Assembly: GCF_003672135.1 (NCBI RefSeq)
Contig: NC_039513.1
Location: 15,775,591-15,839,590, forward strand
Direction of reading: 5' to 3'
DNA: 64,000 nucleotides
Origin: Ooceraea biroi
Lineage: Eukaryota > Arthropoda > Insecta > Hymenoptera > Formicidae
The translations under genes were made by a program, and so were the position numbers. Positions 13,555-25,168 of the stretch are shown piece after piece. The notes beneath the pieces are model-generated. The model ran no database searches, was not told the origin of the DNA, and saw only the letters and a list, made by a program, of their open reading frames with translations. How positions within the stretch are numbered: position 1 is the stretch's first letter; each line of letters starts with the position of its first letter.

Positions 13555-13925
13555 AGTTCCGAGGTCGACAATTTTTTTCTTTTTCCTAGTAGCTTTGGTA
13601 TATTTATATTGTTATTTGGCATATTGCGAAGAGTTCTCGACGATTGAAAATACTTTAGACCAATAATTGAAAAAGTTCTAGCCCTAAAAATTGTTTCTTT
13701 TTCTGAGGAGTTCTGAGGCATCTATATTGTTATTTGACATATTGCCTAGAGTTCTCGATGATTTAAAATTCTTTAAAACAATAAATGAAAAAGTTCTAGC
13801 CCTAAAAATTGTTTCTTTTTCTGAGGAGTTCTGAGGCATCTATATTATTATTTGGCATATTGCCTAGAGTTCTCGACGATTGAGAATACTGTAGACCCAG
13901 AAATGAATAAGTTCTATCCCTTATA
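13555..13925. repeat. 118-bp tandem repeat, about three copies
   Basis: The segment GTTATTTGGCATATTGC recurs at about 13611, 13729 and 13847, a period of 118 bp. The second and third copies are very similar (both carry CCTAAAAATTGTTTC); the first has diverged. The minus-strand open frame over it is an effect of the repeat. Confidence 0.8.
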
Positions 13926-14585
13926 ATTATTGCTACATTTATTTCTTCTGGCAAATATCCGTGTCAGTAATGTCTTAATAACATTTCCATTACGTAAACG
14001 AATCTAATTCGTCCAGCTGACAAGCCTCCGGGCGAGATGGAGAGGAAAAGAGAAGAATTCAGCCTTGTGATAGTCTGTGTTCTCGAGTATATTTGCATAA
14101 TCTTCGTAACTTGTTTACCATGACAGAATAATGTTCTATAAATTATTCATTCGCGCGTGTTGACGTGTGTCATTGCTATTCGAGTCTTGCGGTATGCCGA
14201 GAATCTTGAAAATTACTCTTTACTGATTGTTGACACGCGCTAAAAATTCTCCACAAGATACGATTCACATAATTAGAATGATAATTATCATAAAACGTCG
14301 TAGTTATCTTTTTCATGTAATTATGGCGGAATTGCAAAGTTATAAGGCATTTGCCAATAATAAATAAGGACCAACAGTAAAGAATATCGTGCAACGATAA
14401 TATTCATAAATTTTTGCAATTTATAAAATCGCTCAATTTGTACAGTCTCTTTCTGCCATCGTGTGGCATTTCCTTTCTCATGACGATCGTCGTAACGATT
14501 TCTCGGTTATTATCTCCATCGTCGTTGTTCCTTTCGCGTTGCGTTTCGTTGATGTGCATCTCGGACAATCTCGAAGCCCGTCGTT
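13926..14585. other. intergenic DNA
   Basis: No gene recognised. It contains the 3' flank of the Rab32-like gene. Confidence 0.4.
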
Positions 14586-16794
14586 CTACTTGCAACAGCC
14601 AAATTTCTCGCGCTTCGGTGGAGACTCGTGTCGTAACCGGATCGAGTCACGTATACCGTTTTCGATTCTCGCGCTCAATACCTTCTCCACCAAATAGTGC
14701 ATCGCTGCATCTGCAAGTATTTTCGTAACGTGCGGTCAGTAATTTAGATATCAGATTGACTGGAAAATCCACTCGTATTTTATAAATTAATTACGTTACT
14801 TTATTAATATAAATTAATTACGTATTTTATTTATTAACGTACTTAACAGATACGTTAATAAATAAAATACGTTATAAAATAAAAAATGCGTTAAAATAAA
14901 CGATATGTTGCCCATCCAAAGTGTTTCTTGAAGACATGGACTTGAAGAAAAGAAGAAAGACTTCGAAATAAAATCTCATCCTTGACCGTTCACCTACCGA
15001 TGTTGGTGTTCTGTTTGGCGGAAGTCGCGTACCAGGCGTCAATCCTGCTCTCCTTGCAGAATTTCGAGATTTGTTCGTTGGTGACTGCGACCGATACGTC
15101 GCACTTGTTCGCCAGAAGTACGATCGGTATGTCCGCACCGTCCGGCAGCGTGACTTTTTCCCGAAGATCGTTCAGCCATTTCTTCATCGATTGGAAGGTC
15201 GCTGCGCGGGAGATGTCGAATACAAGAGCCGCGGCCACTCTGCGTGGAGATCAAATAAATCAGTAAAAAAGTGGTGAAGCCGATTTGAAATCGATTAATT
15301 AAATAAAGAGTGAGAATTAAAATTTTCGATTATAGTCGATTATCTTCCGTGATTTTATTCAGATTTTCTGTTCGGATTGCAATAAGATATTTATAATAAA
15401 TATAATAAATTATCCATATTTAAAATAAATATATTTTAAAAAAGAAAGTATAAAAAAAATGTTATACCTACGCGTATTTATAATAGACTCGCGTCATGTA
15501 TCCGAATCTCTCGTGGCCGGCGATGTCCCTGGAATGAAATCACCGTTTTAGTTGCATTTATCTTGAGATTATTAAGGAACTTGAGAAACCACAAGATAGA
15601 CAGATAACGAAAGAGAAAGAGAAAGAGAGGAATATTGAAAGATGATAAATAGATAAATAAATTATGCGTATCGACAGTACCATAGCTGCAAGTTTATTTT
15701 AGTGTGCGGATCCCAATCGAGCGTTTTTATCGCAAAATCGGCGCCTATGGTAATCTTGTAATTTGAAGAGAACTTCCCTGGAAAAGACAGTGTTTCGAGA
15801 GTGTGCGGCGACGCCGTCGCGTCGACGCGCGGATCAGCATCGTGGTCGCAGCTGCTGCAGCCGCAGCTGCGACGCATGTGACCTCTCTATACAGGCGGAT
15901 GAGCCGGCGTTGCTTTCTTTTTAGAGAGAGAGCATGTTTCTTTCTTTGAACGTGCACTTCCGGAATATTTGCTCGCGAAAGATGCGGTCCTCATTGCTCT
16001 TTTTGCGCAAACGCGAAGATACGTTTTCAAAGGTCAGGACCTCTCGCGAAACGATTCTAATCGACGCGAAGAAAAGAGAAGAAATTTACCTTCGGTGTAT
16101 CTTCTGACCAGCGCGGTTTTGCCTGAAATAAAAAAAAAAACAGTTTCTGCTTCAAAACTTAAAATAAAATTATGTAATCCGCAAGATTATAAATAGTCTG
16201 GAAATTTTTTAAAAATCCGTAAAAACATTACGTGACCTATCCCGATAAAACTCAGGACTGCGTACAGTCCGATAGATGCGATTCTCTTGCATGTGTGCAG
16301 CCCCGCACGTACGTGCATAATTTTATCGCATCACATATAACATATTTACACAAGTGAGTAGCAGCCGATTACTGGAAGCTGAAGATAACTTAACGGTGAG
16401 TGTTCGCGATGACTTTACATGCAAATATTTTGTTATTTTCGAGCATGCTTGTATGAAAGGAGAATCCGAACGATTGATAAAATCGCAGATGATAGGAGGG
16501 AGGATTATCTTAATGGATATCGCGCTCTTCTATCGCATCACTCGAGGGGGGCGGAAAATTTTAGTGAATTTTCGCGGGAGTTCCGGATGCAACGAAGACA
16601 CGGGACGTGCGAATCGCGACGCGAGTTCGAGGGCGGGCGACGATTCGCGGTCGCCACTCACCGACACCGTAGTCGCCGATGACGAGGAGCTTGAAGAGAT
16701 GTTCCTTATGACCGACATGCGACAGAACGAAGTCCGAGTCCCGCCTGGACTTTCGCAGAGACATGTTCCCCGACGTTCGATCCGCTCGTCGCAT
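14586..16794 (-). CDS. Rab32: Rab32/38-family small GTPase, six exons
   Basis: Rab GTPase of the Rab32/38 (lightoid) branch, which directs traffic to lysosome-related organelles such as pigment granules. Exons: 16794-16662, 16122-16090, 15777-15681, 15528-15472, 15239-14998, 14710-14586; phases agree, giving 228 aa. G1 is GDYGVGKT (40-47), switch-I Thr is in TIGADF, G3 is DIAGH (89-93), G4 NKCD (151-154), G5 TSAK (179-182). The C-terminus is GCCK, giving two cysteines for prenylation. WDIAG.ERFG.MTRVYYK and LPDG..IP.VLLANKCD are typical of Rab32/38. The catalytic Gln of DxxGQ is His93. A second Met at residue 11 could be the real start; a stop codon lies two codons upstream of the first. The exact orthology (Rab32 itself or a divergent paralogue) is uncertain. 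Confidence 0.9.
14820..14872. repeat. perfect 22-bp inverted repeat in Rab32 last intron
   Basis: The arms at 14820-14841 and 14851-14872 are exact reverse complements (outer end ACGTATTTTATTTATTAACG) with a 9-base loop. It lies in the last intron of the Rab32-like gene. It could be a tiny MITE end pair or a cruciform-prone AT palindrome. Confidence 0.75.
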
Positions 16795-18383
16795 CGATCA
16801 ATCGCTTCACAACGACAGCCTGCGGACTACCCGACCCTCCCGTCGATGGCAAAACCAAGACAGATAAACAGAAGATGACAAGAAAGACGGTTGATTTCAT
16901 GGGTCGACGTCCACCGTCCTGCCCCACCCCCTCCCTCTCGGCATCATCATCTTCCTATCAGTCGTTCGACCGTTTCTCAGCGTTATCTGAGATCGCAGTA
17001 AACACTTGCCGCGATCTTCATTACTCTCCATCAGTCTCCTTCTCTGTCTCTCTCTCTCTTTTCTCCTCGGTGACTTTTAACATCGTCTATCTGCACGATT
17101 AAACTTCTGATGGATTAATTAATCATTTCGCCGAAAAAGCTACGGCAGCTCGAGAAATTTCTGCTCTCTAGATCTAAAAATATCGCCATTATATTATAAA
17201 CTAAGGAGACTTCCGTAGTTTTTTTCATTAATTTATAATAATAGTGATAATAGTGATGTATAATAAATTTAATAATTTTAATGTTTAACTCAATAAAATA
17301 GTATTTTTAAAAGAACGTTTTGTGCCGATATCTACGAATTAAATTTCCTATATTTGTCAAAAATAATTGTTCGGATGCAATTCTATTTGTACAGTCGTAT
17401 CTAGTAATATCTCCTTTTCATTTTTGTAAAATTAACCGTACTCATATTTTAACATTATCTGAAAATAGAGACTTTGTTTAATTTACATGAAATACTATTT
17501 AAAAATAAAAATCTGTTTAGTCCAGAGTTGAACAGTTTTACAAATAAGAAGTTCTGTTCATTTATAAGTTCCGTTAAATTATATTATAAATTAATTTAAT
17601 CCACCAAAGACTTGCGTTTCAAAATTCAACTCGAAACGATGGTTCATCTATTATTGAGTTATACTACTTCCTCATTTTTTCATCAAAAACAGTGGAGACT
17701 CGTAGCGGACATTCTAGAAACTAACAAGGTGACTTGTTATTAATAATAAAATGACCACTGAGGCTATAAGACGCCTGTAGTACTGCAACCCAAAATGCAC
17801 GCCTGCGTAATAGCAATCCTACTTTACGCGCCTAAAAATTGGTTGCTATTCTGCAGGCGCTGACACCCGCGAGATCTTATTGAGACACGACATAAGCAAA
17901 CGCAAATTTAAAGACTATAAAAATAAGGAATTATTTTTTGCTCTGTTTTCCTTCAGTTAAATAGTAACAATAGGATCTGCAAAATGTTCCTGCTTTGTAT
18001 ACGTTAAATAAAAATCGATCGCTCCGTTCCAAAATGAATAAGATGTATTTGATCGATTCAGCTCAATCATCTCGATTTAAAATGAGGAAGGAATTAATTC
18101 CATAAAACTCCACTACGATTCTCCCTGCTTTCGACGAAAAACTAGACTCGCTGATAAATTAGAATTTTTTATTTGTTACTAATATCGCTCAACAGCAAAT
18201 CATAGACAAATTTCTATTCGAAGTAACATAACTCAATGATAATTTGGCTTCCTTTTATTTTCAGGTAGAATGATTTAACGAGACAGATTTAATTTTAATA
18301 GTGTTAAATACTAGAGAGAGAGAGGAAACTATCATGAAATAAAAAAGAATACAGAAATGCAGAGAGAGAGAAAGAGAGACTAA
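16795..18383. other. intergenic DNA upstream of Rab32-like gene
   Basis: The first 300 bases are GC-rich with CT tracts (probable promoter of the Rab32-like gene). The rest is AT-rich with no gene recognised. Confidence 0.4.
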
Positions 18384-18529
18384 GGGCCACTTCGACCAAA
18401 GTCCAGTTAATTTAATCTTCGATTAACTCACTCTTCGTCCTTTTCTAACTACCTGCCTTAGAAACAGACGAAGAGATTAACTCACGTTAATCGAAGATTA
18501 AATTAACTGGACTTTGGTCGAAGTGACCC
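18384..18529. mobile_element. 146-bp MITE, PIF/Harbinger-like
   Basis: Terminal inverted repeats of about 45 bp (outer end GGGCCACTTCGACCAAAGTC, the other end with one mismatch near the tip) enclose a core of about 55 bp. Flanking TAA at 18381-18383 and 18530-18532 fits the three-base TWA target duplication of PIF/Harbinger elements. No coding capacity, so it would depend on a transposase elsewhere. Confidence 0.85.
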
Positions 18530-19259
18530 TAAGAAAGTTAATAAATAAATTAATTAATCGGAATGAAAGACACGAAAGATACGAAGGAATAGAGAAAGTA
18601 AGAGGGATACGCGCGTCTTGCGGCACACAGGGATGCATTTCTCAGTCGGCAGTTCGTCTATTTTTCTTTTTCCATCTGTGAGACGTCTCTCGTTAAATTA
18701 TGTGTACAATATAAAACGTTACGCGCGATAATACGATAATGTAATTCAAATCGCTGGAGATTACAGAGCAGGTAGCAGACGGCTGTACTCGTTTGCGTAC
18801 GCTTCTTTCTTTCGGGAATACAAGACGTATCGGCTCCAGGGAAATCCCCGTGAGACTGATAATGACACAAGTTGCAATTGTACACTTAATATAGATACGA
18901 AGACCGACGTCGCAGATTTCCATTTAGCAGTAAGAATAAAGAATCCGACCAACGTTTTTGTGTTTATATATTCATTCAGTGTACGCGTATATCTCTGTGT
19001 CGGTGTATGTGTGTGTGTGTGTGTGTATATATAGACATTTGCGAGGCGGGTTACGCTAACTCCGGATATCGAATCGAGATCGAAGCCGAATTTTTAGTCG
19101 CACGGTTACTGGATCATCTGGGATCGCAAATCTGCGATTCGAATATTCCTTTCTTTTCTTCCGATCGAAGGATCGCCATGAGAATTGCACGATTGTTCGG
19201 TGACCGCTCCTACACCGAGCGGCCACGATATCTCCATAATCAACAAAGATAATCATACA

Positions 19260-19290
<31 letters not shown>

Positions 19291-19956
19291 TAGCACTAAT
19301 ACAGTAATAATAGCTGTAAATACACAATAATAATAATTTACATTTACACAAGACTCTGCCCTCGTCTTCTTCTCTTACTCGCACGATTAATTAATTACGC
19401 TACCTAACTACGTACGACATGCTTACGGTTACACGTTCCTTCCTTCCTTGCGACAACGTCGATGCAGTCCCCACAATCGCAATCGAAAAATCCCCGATAC
19501 GTCGCCCGCGAACGGGAACCGTCCCTTCGTTCTCCTTCGCTCAGCTCGAGCCTGATCGATCTCTCGAGCTTCCGTCAATGCTGTCACGTCGCACTCGAGG
19601 GACTCGATCCGCGGAACGAGGCACGAGAAACGTATGATCGAAAGAACGGAGGAAAAAAAATGCAAAAGCCGACCGAATGGTAAAAAAAATATACAGAGGC
19701 AAACGCGATAGAACGCGAGTCTTCCAAGCGCGTCACCGCATTTGTGCGTGCAAGCTCGCGAGAGACGCCGGAGGGAGGGTAACGCAGCGACTCCCCGGGA
19801 GGTTCAACGAATCAATGATCAGTGACTGAGTCGATCCTGCAAGTGCCCGCGAGTTGGCGGAGAATGAAGAGCGACCGGATGATCGATAACGGCGACGGAT
19901 AGCGGCGCGTTACAACGTCGCTTCATTCTGCTTCACGGCAGCCTCGCATTCTGCTC
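18530..19956. other. intergenic DNA downstream of Cdc27
   Basis: No gene recognised. It includes a GT/TA microsatellite near 19008-19032, an (ATA)n tract at 19258-19289, and probably the 3' untranslated region of Cdc27 near the right edge. Confidence 0.4.
19258..19289. repeat. (ATA)n microsatellite
   Basis: About ten uninterrupted ATA units. Confidence 0.9.
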
Positions 19957-22900
19957 TCATAAACTGTCGTCGCTGTCGTCAGCGTGGAGTTGCGGAGTCG
20001 CTCGCTCTACGGAGGAGTTCCTGGGCGTAGCACCGCCTTCCCTACTCGTCTCGGCGTCCTGCTCCATCGAGTTGTTCTGTGCCTGCTGCTCGTCTGCAAA
20101 TGCAACGAATTTAAATTTTATTTATTTATTATTTTAATATTAATTTTGCTAGTTATTTATTTCGAAGAAATTAGAATCAATAAAATTCACAATCGTAATA
20201 ATTATAAATAATATAAATTATAAGTTATAGCCAGCGATACCTGATTGCGTCGGTGGGGAGTCGTCGTCTCCCTGACTCGGACTCAGTATAGCCTCCTTGA
20301 TTTGACTATTAACGCCCTTTGGATCTAGGTCCGTCGCCCAACTAAAGTACATTAACGCGAGGTGGGTATTACCTAATTTTTTATGCACCTGTTAAACAAA
20401 AACGTTTCAAGTGAGAGGAAAAAACAATTCATGATCGAAAACTTGGGTCGTTTGAGTGAATCAGTCCTTTACCTTTCCTATCGAATAATAGACTAGAGAC
20501 TCTTTGGGTATAATATTCTTCAGTTCCTCAAACTCTCTGAGCGCTTCGGTATTTCGACCGATGGAAAAGTTGATGCTCGCGCGGTGGAACTTGCACAGCG
20601 TGTTATCCGGATTGCTGGTGAGCGCGGTGTTGAGCGTCTTTAGCGCCTGGTCGGTCTTCTTCAGGGCGTGCTGCACGACGCCTATGTGGCACATCAGCGA
20701 AGAGTTCTGCGGGTTTATCTGTAAGGCTCGTTTAAAGTGCAGCTCCGCTAGGCTGTACTGCTCCTGCTTCGAAAATATCGTTCCCAGCCCAAACCTTCAA
20801 CGACAACAGTTTCAAACGTGTAAAAATTATTTTACTCGATTACGAGTGAGAGAGCGGAATTCGAGGTGCGCCGCTGATCGAAGAAAGGAAAACTCACCAC
20901 GCGTTGTAGTGCCTCGGATCGAGTCTGATTGCATTGCGAAAGGCGGTAATAGCCTTGTCCAGCTCCTCGTTCAGGACGTACTCGTGTCCCAGTAACGTGT
21001 AGGCGTACGGGAAATTGGGATCCACCTGGAACGGTCGGAAGATCGTGAGTGAAGTGATCAATCATCGAAACAATTCGCCGCGTTATTGTAATTCCGCCGT
21101 CGCGAATTAAAATCAAGCGCACCTGAATGGCTCTTTGGAAGAATTTAATGGCCGTCTCGTGCTCGGTCTGCGCCGAGAACAGGTTGCCCGTCGTGCACCA
21201 CGCCGCCGCCGAGTTACGATCCTGCGAGACCAGGTCCTGGGCAAGCGTGGACAACTGCACCTCCGCGTGCAGATGCCAGAGAGCGGTACTGTATACCTCC
21301 ATCAGTTCCGTTCTCTGCGGTTCCAGCAACCGCACCTCGGCAAAGAGACTGCGAAGGAAATTTAAAAATTAGAGGACTAAGAAAAACCACGAAAACAGAT
21401 TCAATGTTCCTTGTCCCCCCTTTTCGACAGCCAATTATCACGTGAATCCATTACCTAACAGCCTTTTTATAATCCATCATTTCAAAGTAGGCGCGTGCCA
21501 GCATGGAGAGCACCCAACCGGTATTGTAATGCTGCATTGGCAGTGTACAGAGTATCTCAATGGCCTGCGTACATTTAAATTGACTCAAGTGTTGATACGC
21601 CATTCCCAAGTCGCGTAACAAAGACATCAGTCCCTCTGAAAGAAGGTCGTAGATAAAATATTAACTGAATTCATCAGCGATGAAGGGAAAAGGGCGTGGG
21701 CCAAAGGTGCGATTGACGTACCTGCCGACTGCTTCTGCAACGCTATCCCAGAGTGGATGTTACTGTTCTGCGTGTTGAGCGCGTTCGCGTTAGCTACGGC
21801 CTTCTCCGACGTGATTGTCTCGCTCTTCTCCTTCTCGCTTCTGTTCCTCTCGTTCAGCTCGTTGAAGTTGGTCTTGTTCAGGTTCGTTTTCGCGAGCCTC
21901 GCCTTCGTTTTCCTAGACGGAGACTTCGGCGTCGCGAATTTGTTCCTATTGGGCGATTTATTATTTTCCTGAAACAAAAAAAAACACGCGAATCGTATCA
22001 GTGAACGACAACGCGAGTGAGAAAAGTCACACGGAGGAGCCATTTACTTTTACTGAGTTGTGGCTAAAGAGTCGCGACGAGCGTCGAACGTTCGTGCCCT
22101 GGAACGTCGGCGACGGAGGCGAGGTCGGATTGGCGGTGGTCACTGTCACGATATTGGCAGTGTTACTTGCGTTACCCGACTGGGAAAATACTGACTTGCC
22201 CTGCTGCAGCGGCGCCTCTTTCCTCGACATTAATTGCTGAAAGATACGAGTACGAAAATGAAAAGAAATTATCGTACAAGAATTTTTTTGTTTGCAAAGG
22301 CCGCGACTTCGTCGCACTCACCCCTACATGAGCTCTCAAACTGCTGACGCGCTTCGCCAGGCTCTTCTGGTCGTTCGCTTCCGTGAGAGTCGCGTGCGAG
22401 GGCGGACCGGTGGGCTCGGGTGTGTTGGTCTCCAATGGCAAAATACCGAAGCTAGGCGTGAGAGGGCTCATGGGATTGTTGAACATGCTGCGGTAACGCG
22501 AGAGCTTGGGCTTCGGCGATATCGAGGAACTATAGTACACCGGTGCGTTCTGCGGGCTCTCCTCGACGGAGGAGCCTGACGTGGAATGGAATCGCGCTTG
22601 GCCGCCACTTATCAGCGTCGGTACCGCCGTCGACATATGCATAGGCGTGCTGCAAAAAATAAAAAAATATATTATTATTGAAAATTACATTATTATTATT
22701 ATATATGAGCATGTACGTTATATACATACATGTTAGTGCCATTCGATATGGGTGTACTGTTGGCGTTATTTCCAGGTACAATAAGATCCGGCTCAGCGAC
22801 GTAGTTAAACGTGGCCGCGGTACCGTGGCACATGGCGAAGGAATCTAGTTTATCTAGCTGAAAGACCTTGGCGGGGTCCACCTTCTCGCCCACGTTGCAG

Positions 22901-24584
22901 AGCTCCTCGAACGAGTGCCAGAGAAAGGGATTGAGCTTTAACGCCAATTTGTGCGCCTCATTGCCCCTCGCAGTGCGCATCATTTTGTAATAAATTTTCG
23001 CTATAATCTGCAGGGAAAAGCACGCCTGTTCCCCGAACTGAGTTATTATCTCCTCCATGTTCTTCAGCTGCTTGTAGTACCCGCCGATTATCGCGGCTTC
23101 CGCTTCCGCGTACCTACGAATTTTTTAGTAAGAGTGTCTTCGCAGCAGCGTATTAGCAGCAACGAAGGGAAAATGGATATCACTTACTTTTCCAAGTCGT
23201 AACAACATCTGGCTAGTAGAAACCTACACTGCGCCGAGATGGGTGCCTTTTGAGATAATAAGGCATAAGCCTGTCTAACCCGGCCAGAACGATAGTAGCA
23301 TGTCGCCAAAAGAAACAAACTTTCCTCCGTGTCCACTATGTAACAAATAAGTATATTAATGCAAAATTATAAATTTATTTATGCATCAGAAGAGTTTATA
23401 AAATTTTAGTCTTGTATATTCTTTAAAACTAATCCTACCTTCTGCACACAATCTCTCTGCCAGAAATATGGCATCTGGATAAGCATAGTGATTCAAACAA
23501 TGCCATATGGCTGCCTGGAATCAAGAAATGCAATATTTATAATAATTTCTTACGACTCTAGCTTTATTACAATCAGAAAACTTATTACAATTCTATGCTT
23601 ATGTAAGTTTGTGAGTGTGCATTTTACAAGAAAACATTTGCCTCTACATTCAAAGATTTTTATCTCGGGTAATTGACTATGTGATAAGAATACAAGCTAT
23701 AGATTTAAGAAAAGAAATATCAGAAGAGAAAGATTGTAATATAATGACTACTAATGTTAGTGTCACGCGTGTTCTTAAATTTTAGCGTAAACTCAAGCAA
23801 CGTAGAACATCTCTAATTAAACACCATTACATATCATATACGTGATATAACACGCCAATGTATTATTCATTAGCACCTTTAGAATGCAGAACTTTGAATG
23901 AAAACCATTCTTCATGTTTTAAATCATCGTTAACAATGCAGCAAACACTACAGAAATAACATATATCTTTCACACTGCCTTGTTGTACGGTTGATAAGAT
24001 AAAGCATAATAAACATGCATTTCGCTGCATTCAATTATGAAATAACAATGCGGAGTGTCCCGATGTGCGATTCACACTCGCACACGCGTCGTATTTACTA
24101 ACGCAATTATTCGCGTGAGCGGTGCGCAATAATTTAATTCGCAATTGTCCCTCGCGAGCGAATCGACGTCCGGGAGAGCTGCGTTTCGCTCTCGCGTCCA
24201 TGAATCCCCGCGGCACGGGCCGCTCGACCACGTTGCTCGTTATCAGCGATGTCTCGCGCTTATCTCTAGCCAGAACTCTTCTCGTCACGCTGCATCCGAC
24301 AACACGAGCAACCCCGAGAACGCGCACCCCGAGCTCGGGCGAGCTGGACGGTGAGAGATCGCCCCGCGGGTCGCGCGGCGCGAGGAACGGCCTCGCGAGT
24401 CGATCACGACGTGATCGGCGAGGTCGGCGGAAACGTGCGCGGCTTCGGCCGCAGCGAGGGGTCAACAGCGAATGTGAATGCGGCCCGACGAACGTAAATT
24501 CGCACGTCACATCACACCAGAAAGCACACGAGAAAGGGAGGATTATCGGGCGCCCGTTACCTGCACCGGCTCCTGCACGATCAT
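19957..24584 (-). CDS. Cdc27: Cdc27 (APC3), anaphase-promoting complex subunit, 13 exons
   Basis: TPR scaffold subunit of the APC/C ubiquitin ligase; its homodimer binds the IR tails of Cdc20 and Cdh1. Exons: 24584-24561, 23514-23439, 23335-23188, 23113-22730, 22649-22322, 22236-22048, 21968-21722, 21635-21455, 21348-21123, 21025-20898, 20794-20473, 20388-20241, 20093-19957. All phases agree and give 845 aa, against about 824 in human. The N-terminus reads MIVQEPVQ then AAIWHCLNHYAYPDAIFLAE, the conserved dimerisation region. The middle is Ser/Thr-Pro rich (SPLTPSFG, TNTPEPTGP), as expected of a mitotically phosphorylated segment. The C-terminal half is a TPR array from about residue 500, ending in an acidic tail. 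The first intron is about 1 kb. It is head to head with the PBK-like gene. Confidence 0.96.
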
Positions 24585-25168
24585 CGTTCACGACGTGCGG
24601 CTGTTCATAAAAGAACGCTGGTCCTCCGGGCGGCGGCACGCGGCGGAATTTCACGACGGGACGTACACCGAAAGTCGCACGACTGCTGTATATATAAAAA
24701 TTTCTCAGGAATCCATCTTTGCTTCGATTCTTTTGAAGCGAGCGACCGATTTCAGGTCGCAGGCCCGCCAACGGCCGGCGCGAACCGCCCTAGGGACCCC
24801 CCCTAGTGACGTGACGGGCGAGGCGCAAGTCACTGCAGGCTCAGGGCGCGCGTGCACGGGAACTCGTGCGAGAAAACAATCGTTTCGATAATGTCCACGT
24901 GTATTTATAAAATTATATACGCTGTTGCATATATGCGTCGTAAAAAAAGACGACGCTGCTGGTTCTCGAGCGAGAGCGAAGGCTGCGACTACAAGCGAAC
25001 GAATTCCCTAGCGTGCCCGCTGAACGCGTCCAATCGCGTGCGTCGCAGCGCGCGCCTGCGCAAGTTTCGTAAATTCGAATTGTTCGAGAGGCAACGGTTA
25101 CACTCCGTGAATGTTCCGCGTTCACGTGCTTCGCGTGCTTTTACGAATTTTGCCAAGTTTCGTCCGAT
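24585..25168. promoter_or_regulatory. divergent promoter between Cdc27 and PBK
   Basis: 584 bases separate the start codons of two divergently transcribed mitotic genes. The region is GC-rich near each gene. It contains GCGCGCCTGCGCAAG at about 25047-25061, which resembles an NRF1-type palindrome common in bidirectional promoters. Shared use is inference. Confidence 0.5.

Noticed and set aside
13524..13721. Minus-strand 65-codon frame
   Set aside because: It lies within the 118-bp tandem repeat and resembles no protein.
24031..24771. 246-codon minus-strand frame over the Cdc27 first exon and promoter
   Set aside because: It overlaps the true first coding exon in a different frame. It is arginine-rich, reflecting GC-rich promoter composition.
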